Part shown: positions 23,956 to 31,670 of the stretch, in pieces | How positions within the stretch are numbered: the stretch's first letter is position 1 | How the letters are laid out: each line of letters opens with the position of its first letter | Source: Gemmatimonadaceae bacterium | Lineage (GTDB): Bacteria; Gemmatimonadota; Gemmatimonadetes; Gemmatimonadales; Gemmatimonadaceae | Direction: 5' to 3' | Assembly (NCBI GenBank): GCA_025928335.1 | Contig: JAICJQ010000007.1 | Location: 1 to 54,777, forward strand | DNA: 54,777 nt | The notes under the pieces: model-generated | The model's database searches: none | Told to the model about the DNA's origin: nothing | Seen by the model: only the letters and a program-made list of their open reading frames with translations | Translations under genes and position numbers: made by a program

Positions 23956-25184
23956 CGTCTGTCGCGCCGCAGCCGGCGAGGAAATGGACCGCGACATGGG
24001 TCCTGGCCGTGTTGGCGATCGTGGTGCTCGCCGTCGCGCTGCTCACGCCCGAAGAGTCGGCGAGCGATGGGCGAGACATGAGTACTTTCTCAACCGGTCC
24101 GACGGGAGCCAGCATCGCGCTCGAGCTGGCCGCGAGGATGGGGTGGAAGACGGAACGTCGCGTGACTGCACTCGATTCCGAGGCGGCTCGGGCGCGGCGC
24201 GTCGACGTGGTGTTGGCCCCGTCGGTGGCGCTTGGCGCGCACGAGGTGCACCGATTGCTCGAGAACGTCCGCGCGGGCGGTGGACTCATTGCGTCGCTCG
24301 ACGGCGACGACGAGCTCGCGGATTCGCTCGGTGTCGACGGCGGCCGCGGGGCCGCATTGTTGGACGCGACGAGCACAGACTGTCCGGACGATGGAATCTC
24401 GGCGGCGCGACTGCTCAGCATTCCACCGGACGCGCGGGAAGTCGAGCCGCCCAAGGTTGCGGGCGATCACGTCACGACGTTGCTGTCGGCGAACCAGCCG
24501 CGCGGCCGAGGCTCGATTCGCGGAGCAATTGGATTTCCGCTCGGCGGCGGGCGCGTAGTCGTTGTCGGGTCGTCGTCGGTGTTCGGTAACTCGGCGGTGC
24601 GCTACTGCCGGTGGGACGCCGATCTGATTGTCGCGCGCATTTTCGCGTACGTGCGCTCGAGGAACGACCCGCGCGCTCCGCTCGTGTTCGACGAGTACCA
24701 CCATGGGTATGGTGTTCATGGCGGAAGCTTGAGCGCCGCGGCGATGTATCTCGGCCGAACGTCATCGGGCCACTTCTTCGTGCAAGCACTCCTCGCGGGC
24801 TTGCTCCTGTTGCTCGCCAAGGCTCCGCGACCCCTTCCACCGCGCGACGCCGAGACAGTGCTGCGACGCTCACCGATCGAACATGCCGAAGCGCTCGGGC
24901 GGGCGTTCGAGGACGTTGGCGCGACGCGCACTGCTACGTCGCGACTGCTCGGCGGCGTGCGCCGAAGAGTGGGCCGAGCAGTCGCGGTATCATCGGGGGC
25001 GAGCGACGAGGAATTCCTGAACGCTGTCGAGCGGGCGAATCCGTCGCTCTCGGACTCGGTCCGCCAGATTCGCAGCGCGTTGGAGCGTCCGATACCGGCG
25101 CCGCAATTCACACTCGTCGGGGGCGCGCTCGAGCACGTCGAGCAAGCCCTGACGAGAGATTCGTCTCCCTCATTACGGACATGA
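23952..25184 (+). CDS. DUF4350 domain membrane protein
   Basis: 410 residues. An N-terminal helix (about 13-31, ATWVLAVLAIVVLAVALL) is followed by a GATase-like extracytoplasmic domain (FSTGPTGASIALELAARMGWKTERRV, then GGGLIASLDGDDELADSLG, GGGRVVVVGSSSVFGNSAVR and VFDEYHHGYG). A second helix (about 277-296, FFVQALLAGLLLLLAKAP) leads to a cytoplasmic C-terminal tail. The FDEYHHG phrase is a DUF4350 hallmark. Overlaps of 4 bases at both ends couple it to DUF4129 and MoxR. The domain fold is related to ThuA/glutamine amidotransferase, but no catalytic Cys is evident. Confidence 0.85.
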   Translation: MTSVAPQPARKWTATWVLAVLAIVVLAVALLTPEESASDGRDMSTFSTGPTGASIALELAARMGWKTERRVTALDSEAARARRVDVVLAPSVALGAHEVHRLLENVRAGGGLIASLDGDDELADSLGVDGGRGAALLDATSTDCPDDGISAARLLSIPPDAREVEPPKVAGDHVTTLLSANQPRGRGSIRGAIGFPLGGGRVVVVGSSSVFGNSAVRYCRWDADLIVARIFAYVRSRNDPRAPLVFDEYHHGYGVHGGSLSAAAMYLGRTSSGHFFVQALLAGLLLLLAKAPRPLPPRDAETVLRRSPIEHAEALGRAFEDVGATRTATSRLLGGVRRRVGRAVAVSSGASDEEFLNAVERANPSLSDSVRQIRSALERPIPAPQFTLVGGALEHVEQALTRDSSPSLRT

Positions 25185-26146
25185 CACTGACGATCGAAGA
25201 CGGCGCGACGTTGGTCCGCCGCATACGTGACCAGGTTGCGACGCGCATCATCGGACAGGACAACGTCATCGAGGATGTACTTGTGGCGTTTCTCGCGCGT
25301 GGGCACGTGTTGATCGAGGGCGTGCCAGGAACGGCAAAGACCCTGCTCGTTCGCACCGTGGCCGACGCGATGGCGGTGCGATTCGGCCGAATCCAATTCA
25401 CGCCGGACTTGATGCCGGCCGACGTCACGGGCGTGGCACTCTACCGCGATCCCGCGCGCGGCTTCGAGTTTCAGCCTGGACCGGTGTTCACCGACCTGCT
25501 ACTTGCCGACGAGATCAATCGCGCTCCGGCGAAGACGCAAGCGGCGTTGCTCGAGGCGATGGGCGAACGACAGGTGACCGCGGACGGCATCGCGCATCCG
25601 CTCAACGATCTGTTCATGGTGCTCGCGACTCAGAATCCGGTCGAGCACGAAGGCACGTTCCCACTCCCCGAAGCTCAGCTCGACCGTTTCCTCCTGAAGA
25701 TTCTCATCGGCTATCCCGCGCTCGACGCAGAGTTGGCGATGCTCGGTCTCCACGAATCGGGGTTCGATCCGGAGCGTGGCGGCGGCGCGCGGATCGTCGA
25801 GCCGGTCCTCAGTGTCGAAGAGGCGCGGGCGTGTCGCCAGCTTGTCGACTCGGTGCACGTGGCCGCCGAAGTACGCGAGTATATCGCGTCGATCACGCGA
25901 ACGACGAGGCAGGATAGTGCCCTCGTCCTCGGGGCCTCACCGCGGGCGAGCGTCGCGCTTCAGCGCGCGGCCCGTGCGGGCGCGGTGCTTCAAGGTCGCG
26001 ATTTCGTGACGCCGGACGATGTGAAGGCGAGGGCGCTGGCCGTACTTCGCCACCGTGTGGTGCTCGCACCGGAGCTCGAGGTCGAAGGGCGCTCGGCCGA
26101 CGACATCCTCACGGGAATTCTGTCGCGCGTCGTCGCGCCGACGTGA
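25181..26146 (+). CDS. MoxR-family AAA+ ATPase
   Basis: 321 residues from ATG 25181; coupling to the previous stop (ATGA) and the family match both fix the start. Motifs: Walker A GVPGTAKT (47-54), Walker B LLLADEIN followed by RAPAKTQAALLEAMGERQV, sensor ATQNPVEHEGTFPLPEAQLDRF, and the C-terminal lid ASPRASVALQRAARAGAVLQGRDFVTPDDV. MoxR ATPases act as chaperones that insert cofactors or assemble complexes for partner proteins, usually the neighbouring vWA/DUF58 protein. It is cytoplasmic and tightly coupled to DUF58. Confidence 0.95.
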   Translation: MTLTIEDGATLVRRIRDQVATRIIGQDNVIEDVLVAFLARGHVLIEGVPGTAKTLLVRTVADAMAVRFGRIQFTPDLMPADVTGVALYRDPARGFEFQPGPVFTDLLLADEINRAPAKTQAALLEAMGERQVTADGIAHPLNDLFMVLATQNPVEHEGTFPLPEAQLDRFLLKILIGYPALDAELAMLGLHESGFDPERGGGARIVEPVLSVEEARACRQLVDSVHVAAEVREYIASITRTTRQDSALVLGASPRASVALQRAARAGAVLQGRDFVTPDDVKARALAVLRHRVVLAPELEVEGRSADDILTGILSRVVAPT

Positions 26147-27504
26147 CGTCCGGCGAGGCAACGCTCGTGCAATTCCGACGGCGGGTCGGTCTGACCGTCT
26201 ATCCGACGCCTCGCGTCGCGGCAGTGGTGCTCGCGCTGTCTTTGTTGTGGCTGATCCCGAAAGCGGGTGCCATTCTCGCAGTCGTTGGGCTCGTCGCGAC
26301 CGCGGCCTGTTTGACCTTCGACTATGTGCGACTACCGAAACGGTCCGACCTGACGATCGAACGTGACGTGTCCGAGACCCTTGGGCTGGGAGACACGGCA
26401 GTCCTTCGATACACGATCGAATCCACGTGGCCGTGGCGTGTTCGTAGCCAGCTCTTCGATCGATTGCCGGTCGGTGTGGCGGGTACGGTCTCGTCGGAGG
26501 AGTTTGCGATCGAGCCACGCGGCGCCGTCGACATCAGGGTGCAGGCAACGGGCGCGTCGCGGGGCACATGGGTGCTTGGTGACGCCGCGGTGCGCGTAGT
26601 CGGGCCGCTCCGCATGCTCGTGCGATTTATCGTCGTGCGGCGCGTGCAGCCGCAGTCGATCGTCGTCGTGCCATCGCTGACCAACGTTCGGCGCTTTCGA
26701 TTGCTTGCGATGCAGCAGCGACTGAGCGACGTCGGCGTTCGCGCGCTGAAGCGGCGCGGAGAAGGGAATGCCTTCGCGGGCCTGCGCGAATACGTCCCGG
26801 GAGACGATCCACGATTCGTCGATTGGAAGGCGACGGCGCGTCACGGGCGCTTGATCAGCAAAGAACACACGATCGAGCGATCGCAGGTCGTGATCTCGAT
26901 GATCGATTGCGGCCGGGCGATGACCCAAGTCGCGGGCGGCTATTCACGACTCGATCACGCGCTTTCCGCGGCGCTGGTCTTGAGCGACGTCGCCGCGACG
27001 AGCGGCGATCGTGTGGGGTTGATCGCGTTCGACGATGCGATTCGAGCTGTCGTTGCTCCACAGCGCGGCCGGACTGCGCTGCGATCGCTGCGGACGGCGA
27101 TCAGCGCATTGGAGCCCCGGGTGGTCGAGCCGGACTACGCGTCGGCGTTTCGCGTGCTGGCGACGTCACAGCCTCGGCGCGCGTTGATTGTGATCTTTAC
27201 CGACGTGGTCGATGTTCGCGCCGCGCGGAGCTTTGTCGCGTATGCGACCCGAGCCGGCCGGCGCCATGCCTTGGTCGTCGTCGCAATCGAGAATGACTCG
27301 CTGATCGAGGCGTCACGACCAACCAGCGTCGGCGCGACCGCTCTCTTCAGATCGGCGGCAGCGGAAGAGTTGGTGCGTGAGCGTGAGGAGGCTCTGGCGC
27401 GGATGCGAAGTGCGGGTGTCGCCGTTCTGGATGTGTCACCGTCGCAGATGGCGACGGCGGTCGTCAATCGCTACCTCGAGATCAAAGCGCGCGGTCTTCT
27501 CTAA
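26143..27504 (+). CDS. DUF58 domain protein (vWA-like), MoxR partner
   Basis: 453 residues from GTG 26143, overlapping the MoxR stop (GTGA). Two membrane helices (about 24-43 and 45-62) are followed by a beta-rich domain. Next comes the DUF58 signature NAFAGLREYVPGDDPRFVDWKATARHGRLISKE, then a von Willebrand A-like domain starting QVVISMIDCGRAM. In this family the vWA domain is thought to be the client or platform for MoxR. Its last 23 bases overlap, in antisense, the 3' end of the RDD-SpoIIM gene. It is the last gene of the five-gene plus-strand operon. Confidence 0.93.
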   Translation: MTSGEATLVQFRRRVGLTVYPTPRVAAVVLALSLLWLIPKAGAILAVVGLVATAACLTFDYVRLPKRSDLTIERDVSETLGLGDTAVLRYTIESTWPWRVRSQLFDRLPVGVAGTVSSEEFAIEPRGAVDIRVQATGASRGTWVLGDAAVRVVGPLRMLVRFIVVRRVQPQSIVVVPSLTNVRRFRLLAMQQRLSDVGVRALKRRGEGNAFAGLREYVPGDDPRFVDWKATARHGRLISKEHTIERSQVVISMIDCGRAMTQVAGGYSRLDHALSAALVLSDVAATSGDRVGLIAFDDAIRAVVAPQRGRTALRSLRTAISALEPRVVEPDYASAFRVLATSQPRRALIVIFTDVVDVRAARSFVAYATRAGRRHALVVVAIENDSLIEASRPTSVGATALFRSAAAEELVREREEALARMRSAGVAVLDVSPSQMATAVVNRYLEIKARGLL

Positions 27505-29356
27505 CCGGCGAATCGGCAAGTCCGAGGAGCGACCCGGAGGGTTGAACGGCGATCGCCGCTGCCGTCGGGATCGCGGCGCGCGTGCGGGGAATTCCGCCGC
27601 GAAGATAGGAGATCAGCGCGAGCAATGTGGTGGCGGACACCATCAGCTTGAGCCAAAGGGGCCAGGTTGGAATCGGAGAGACCATTCCCTCGAGCGACCC
27701 GGCGAAGACGAGTAGGAGACTCGACGCCGCGAGGAGACGCATCGAGCGACGGCTGTTGGTGGCGAAGGCCTGCCGCCGCGTCATCTCGCCCGGCAGCAGC
27801 AACGCCGACGCGATGAGCAGGCCGGCGCCGCCCGCGATGCAAATCGCCGACAGCTCGAGAACGCCGTGCGGCGCAACGAACGCCAGCAAGAGCGAGATGA
27901 TCCCCTTCGACTGATACAAGCCGAATACCCCGCCGAGCGAGATGCCGTTCAGCATCAGGAGCATGAGCGTGCCAATGCCCGCGGTAATACCGAAGGCGAA
28001 CGCGGCGAACGTGACCTGAACGTTGTTGGCGATGATCTTGCTCGCCATGACGGGACGGAAGACTTCCGGGTCGGCGATGTAGCCCGTGTGCCTGCGGGCG
28101 CGTTCGACGCCTTGTTCGGCGCGATCGAGCATGCCGGTTGGGATGAACGTCGGCGCGACGGCGGGATTTCGGACGACTGCCGTGTAGGAGATTCCCGCGG
28201 GCACAAACAGGAAGGCGGCGGCGAGGAGAATCGGCGTCGCGGAGCGCCGAACCTCGCTGGGTACGTCGATGGCGATGAAGCGGAGGATGTCGCGGAACGT
28301 CTGCCGTCGCTCGCGGTAGATCAGGTTGTGTGCACCGGCGACGAGGCGGCCGAGGTAAAAGAGCTCGGCGCCGCCCACGTCCTTCGCGGCGGTGGTCAAG
28401 CGCGCCAGATCCGACGTCAGCGCGCGGTACTCCTCGACAAATTCTCGAACCCCTCCTTCGCCGAGCGATGACAATCCGCGTCGCTGCGCGGTGGCGAGGC
28501 GAGAAGCGAAGGCGATCCATCGTGGCGAGCGGGTGGTGACGAGGGCGTAGCGCTCTCGGCTCGCTCCCGTCGCACCGCGTGCAGCGGCCCCGCGCTCGCG
28601 GGCTTGTCGCTCCGACGCATGTAAGCGCGATAAGCGCGCCGCGTCGGCGGTGCCGTCGTCGGGAATCGCGTGCGCGAGGCGACGCGCAACCTGTTCCGTC
28701 AGCTGTCGGCGACGATCGACGTCGAGGCTGTTGCGCCGCGCTGCCCATCGGTCGAGCAGCTGAAACTCGGTCTCACTGAGCTGCGCCGCGACGGCAAGCG
28801 ATGGGGCTGCCTGAACCGCGGGTTCGGCGACGAGCGGCTGTTTCACGAGCGACTCGCGAACGACGATGGTGCCGGCGACCATGTCGCCGAGCCGCTTGCC
28901 GGATTTCGAGAAGGCCATCGCTCCGATGCCCACCAGATAGGTGATGATGGGCTGCATGTCGACGATGCGCATGAGATTCCGCGCGGCAGACGCGGCGAAG
29001 CCAACCGAAAACCCGCCGTCCCGGACCGCACGGAGCCGCAGTAAGCGCTTGCCCGGGGTTTGGCCGTCGTGCAGGCCCTCGAACAGGAGGTAGTAGCCCC
29101 ACAAGATCGCGAACTGAAGAATGACGAGCGCCGCGGTAGCCAATGCGGTCGACGAATCGGACCGAATGGCCGCGGCAATCCGCTGACGTGGGACGAGGAT
29201 CGCAATTCCGACAGCGACGGCAAGGAATAGAAAAATCGAGATGAGCAGGTCGATGAGCGCGGCGTAGAGACGCGATCCGAGTCCAGCAACCGTGTACGAG
29301 AGGACGACGAGCTCCGGTGTTTCGACGTCGACGATCTGTTCGAGGCGCTGACTCAT
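27482..29356 (-). CDS. RDD-SpoIIM fusion membrane protein
   Basis: 624 residues from ATG 29356. The first ~160 residues are an RDD domain (GLGSRLYAALIDLLISIFLFL, then GQTPGKRLLRLRAVRDGG and SKSGKRLGDMVAGTIVV). A charged middle part with helical repeats (about 170-330) leads into a SpoIIM-like domain with about six helices (ILLAAAFLFVPAGISYTAVV; NNVQVTFAAFAFGITAGIGTLMLLMLNGISLGGVFGLY; FVAPHGVLELSAICIAGGAGLLIAS). In many genomes these are separate genes within MoxR/DUF58 clusters; here they are fused. The gene faces the operon and overlaps the DUF58 end by 23 bases. The family is linked to membrane remodelling in spore formers; the role in non-spore-formers is unknown. Confidence 0.9.
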   Translation of the reverse strand: MSQRLEQIVDVETPELVVLSYTVAGLGSRLYAALIDLLISIFLFLAVAVGIAILVPRQRIAAAIRSDSSTALATAALVILQFAILWGYYLLFEGLHDGQTPGKRLLRLRAVRDGGFSVGFAASAARNLMRIVDMQPIITYLVGIGAMAFSKSGKRLGDMVAGTIVVRESLVKQPLVAEPAVQAAPSLAVAAQLSETEFQLLDRWAARRNSLDVDRRRQLTEQVARRLAHAIPDDGTADAARLSRLHASERQARERGAAARGATGASRERYALVTTRSPRWIAFASRLATAQRRGLSSLGEGGVREFVEEYRALTSDLARLTTAAKDVGGAELFYLGRLVAGAHNLIYRERRQTFRDILRFIAIDVPSEVRRSATPILLAAAFLFVPAGISYTAVVRNPAVAPTFIPTGMLDRAEQGVERARRHTGYIADPEVFRPVMASKIIANNVQVTFAAFAFGITAGIGTLMLLMLNGISLGGVFGLYQSKGIISLLLAFVAPHGVLELSAICIAGGAGLLIASALLLPGEMTRRQAFATNSRRSMRLLAASSLLLVFAGSLEGMVSPIPTWPLWLKLMVSATTLLALISYLRGGIPRTRAAIPTAAAIAVQPSGSLLGLADSPVREDRAL

Positions 29357-29434
29357 GGGCGGAGATTGGCGGGGCGCGGCGCGAGGAGCAAGCCCGAGGT
29401 TCCCATCCTCAGTATCTTGCGGCAGCGAGGAACT

Positions 29435-29983
29435 ATGACTGAACACTCAAATGAAACGGCGACGCTTGGCGGGGGATGCTTCTGGTGTCTCGACGCCGTG
29501 TTTCGCCAGTTGAATGGCGTCGAAAAAGTCGTGTCGGGGTACGCGGGCGGGGACGCGGCGAACCCAAGCTACGGCGATGTGTGCACCGGCACGACGGGGC
29601 ACGCGGAAGTCGTGCAGATCACGTTCGATCCGTCGGTGATCAGCTTCCGCGATCTGCTCGGCGTTTTCTTCACGATTCACGATCCCACGACGCAGGATCG
29701 TCAGGGGGCGGACGTCGGGACACAGTATCGGTCGGTGGTGCTCTACCAATCGAACGAGCAGCGCGACCAGACCCAAGCGGTGATCGAGGAGCTCACTCGT
29801 GAGCGGGTCTGGGATGCTCCGATCGTGACGCAACTCGTGCCGTTGACCAGCTTCTATCCGGCCGAGCAATACCACCAGGACTACTACGCGAACAACGCCG
29901 GCCAGCCGTACTGTCAGATCGTGATTGCGCCGAAGGTCGCCAAGTTCCGCAAGAAGTACCTGGATCGGCTGACGCGACGTTAA
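29435..29983 (+). CDS. peptide-methionine (S)-S-oxide reductase
   Basis: 182 residues from ATG 29435. GGGCFWC places the catalytic Cys at 15, with resolving Cys18 in the same loop. GYAGGDAANPSYGDVCTGTTGHAEVVQITFDP and QYRSVVLYQSNEQRDQ are typical of MsrA, as is FYPAEQYHQDYYANN near the end. The enzyme reduces the S-epimer of methionine sulfoxide with electrons from thioredoxin. No signal peptide is present, so it should be cytoplasmic. An in-frame upstream start at 29366 would add 23 residues without family support. It is divergent from the RDD-SpoIIM gene with a 78-base gap. Confidence 0.97.
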   Translation: MTEHSNETATLGGGCFWCLDAVFRQLNGVEKVVSGYAGGDAANPSYGDVCTGTTGHAEVVQITFDPSVISFRDLLGVFFTIHDPTTQDRQGADVGTQYRSVVLYQSNEQRDQTQAVIEELTRERVWDAPIVTQLVPLTSFYPAEQYHQDYYANNAGQPYCQIVIAPKVAKFRKKYLDRLTRR

Positions 29984-30191
29984 CGGGGTGTCCGCGTTGC
30001 ACGGCACCGAGTACGAGCACAACGGAAGAACTCGTCAGCCGCAGTGAAGAACTCGGGTTGGACAAAGAGCGGACTGGAACGTACGTTGGTGTTGACGGTA
30101 TATTCCTCGTCGTTCAGGACGACCGCGCGATGAGTCGCGACCTCGCGCGCCCGCCCCAACGCCAGAGCTCTGGCCGTTCTCACACCTCAGT

Positions 30192-30743
30192 ATGCTGCAC
30201 GCGCTGCTCGCCTCAGTACTTCCCGCGCTTCTCGCCACCGGCGATACGTCTTTCCGAATCGCGAGCGTTCCGTCTCCGACGATCACCAACACCCCGGTGG
30301 TCGACATTCGGAGCAGGCTCGTTGCCGACAGCATTGTCGTCGAAAAGGCGAGACGGACGCTGACATTGTACCAGGCCGGCTTTCCGGTCCGGGTCTACAA
30401 GGTCGCGCTCGGTAAGCAGCCGCTCGGCGACAAGGTTCAACGAGGCGACGGAAGAACGCCTGAGGGCGTCTACCATATCGACTTCAAGAACTCGCAGAGC
30501 AAGTACCACATGGCGCTGCACGTGTCATATCCGGATGCCTCCCACCTCCAGCGCGCGAATCAACTCGGTGTTTCGCCGGGAGGCGACATCATGGTTCACG
30601 GGCTGCCACCGGCGTTCGCCGACTACGGCGCCTCGCACAGCGAGTTCGACTGGACCGAAGGGTGCATCGCCGTGACGGATAAGGAAATCGAAGAAATTTG
30701 GCACGCGGTGCCGTCCGGAGCGGCGATCCAGATCAAACCCTGA
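30192..30743 (+). CDS. L,D-transpeptidase (YkuD)
   Basis: 183 residues. The N-terminus (MLHALLASVLPALLATGD) is a weak signal sequence. The YkuD domain begins at SIVVEKARRTLTLYQAGFPVRVYKVALGKQPLGDK and holds the catalytic HGLPP (His136) and DWTEGCIAV with Cys158. These enzymes cross-link peptidoglycan stem peptides 3-3 or attach proteins to the wall. There is no LysM or other wall-binding domain. The sequence TPEGVYHIDFKNSQSKYHMALHVSYP resembles ErfK-type proteins. The next small gene begins one base after the stop. Confidence 0.92.
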   Translation: MLHALLASVLPALLATGDTSFRIASVPSPTITNTPVVDIRSRLVADSIVVEKARRTLTLYQAGFPVRVYKVALGKQPLGDKVQRGDGRTPEGVYHIDFKNSQSKYHMALHVSYPDASHLQRANQLGVSPGGDIMVHGLPPAFADYGASHSEFDWTEGCIAVTDKEIEEIWHAVPSGAAIQIKP

Positions 30744-30744
30744 C

Positions 30745-30972
30745 GTGCGCACGTCGATCGTTCTCTGGAGCGCGTTTTCCGGAGCGGTTCTCGGGGTATT
30801 CATCGACGCGACGCTGATTGGCGTCGCGTTGTTGCTTACCGCCGCTATTCCCGGGCTCGCCGCTCGGCTGCAGCAGCGATGGCTCGCCGTCGCCGTCGTG
30901 TCAGTCTTAGGTCTGATCCTCACGGCGAGTGTGACACTCGGTTATCTCGAAGGTCAGCTCAAAACTCGCTGA
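30745..30972 (+). CDS. small membrane protein, hypothetical
   Basis: 75 residues from GTG 30745. Two hydrophobic stretches (about 4-37 and 46-66) make it a two- or three-helix membrane protein with a short polar tail (EGQLKTR). It begins one base after the L,D-transpeptidase gene, so coupled translation and a shared envelope role are likely. No family recognised. Confidence 0.65.
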   Translation: MRTSIVLWSAFSGAVLGVFIDATLIGVALLLTAAIPGLAARLQQRWLAVAVVSVLGLILTASVTLGYLEGQLKTR

Positions 30973-31078
30973 GCGTGCGCGAGAAATAGAGCGGGCCGAA
31001 CGCGACACAACCGATCAGCTGGGCATGATTCCCGCGCTCCCGACCGGGTCCCGCCAACCCGAACATGGAGCGTACACG

Positions 31079-31486
31079 ATGAGGCGTTTTTCCAAGGCCT
31101 GGCTTACGGTCGCGGTGGTCCTGGCCGCTAGTGCGTGCGGTTCAGACTCGACGTCACCGATTGTTGGAGCTAACGGGACGTGGAGCCTTCAGGCGATCAA
31201 CGGCAGTGCCCTCCCGGTGACGCTCGGGACCGGATCGGACGCGCTCGCGGTGCTGGGCTCTACGCTTACGATCTCGGCCGACGGCAGCTACAACGAGCTC
31301 GTGACGGTGCGTCCTGCCGGCGCGACGACGAACACGATCCTTTCTGAGACGGGTACGTGGAGCTTCGCCAATGGCGTGGTGACGTTCAATGATCAGACGG
31401 ACGCCATCGTCTACACGGGAACCGTCAGCGGCAACACATTGACGGAGAATTCAGGAGGTTTCATCTCGGTGTACTCGCGGCAATAG
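31079..31486 (+). CDS. lipoprotein with lipocalin-like repeat
   Basis: 135 residues from ATG 31079 with GGAG a few bases upstream. The signal peptide ends in the lipobox LAASAC, so the mature protein begins at that Cys and is lipid-anchored. The remainder is a small all-beta domain: GTWSLQAINGSALPVTL, STLTISADGSYNELVTV, ETGTWSFANGVVTF and YTGTVSGNTLTE. The pattern (WSLxxINGxxLP...) is common in Gemmatimonadota-type lipoproteins of the lipocalin-like kind. Ligand unknown. It stands alone before the histidine kinase. Confidence 0.8.
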   Translation: MRRFSKAWLTVAVVLAASACGSDSTSPIVGANGTWSLQAINGSALPVTLGTGSDALAVLGSTLTISADGSYNELVTVRPAGATTNTILSETGTWSFANGVVTFNDQTDAIVYTGTVSGNTLTENSGGFISVYSRQ

Positions 31487-31670
31487 GCGCCAACCCGCGC
31501 CGGCTCATCCGGGGCCCATTGGACCTTTGGCTAATTGAAGGGTCCCGGAGCCTGAGCACCGTTCGAGAGAGTGGCTGCCGCGCCTGCTCGGCGAACACCG
31601 TTGTCCGACGAGTCGCCGACCCGCAGGATTAAACGCCGGCTGAAGTTGCATTCCCCGAACCCGCGAGCGT

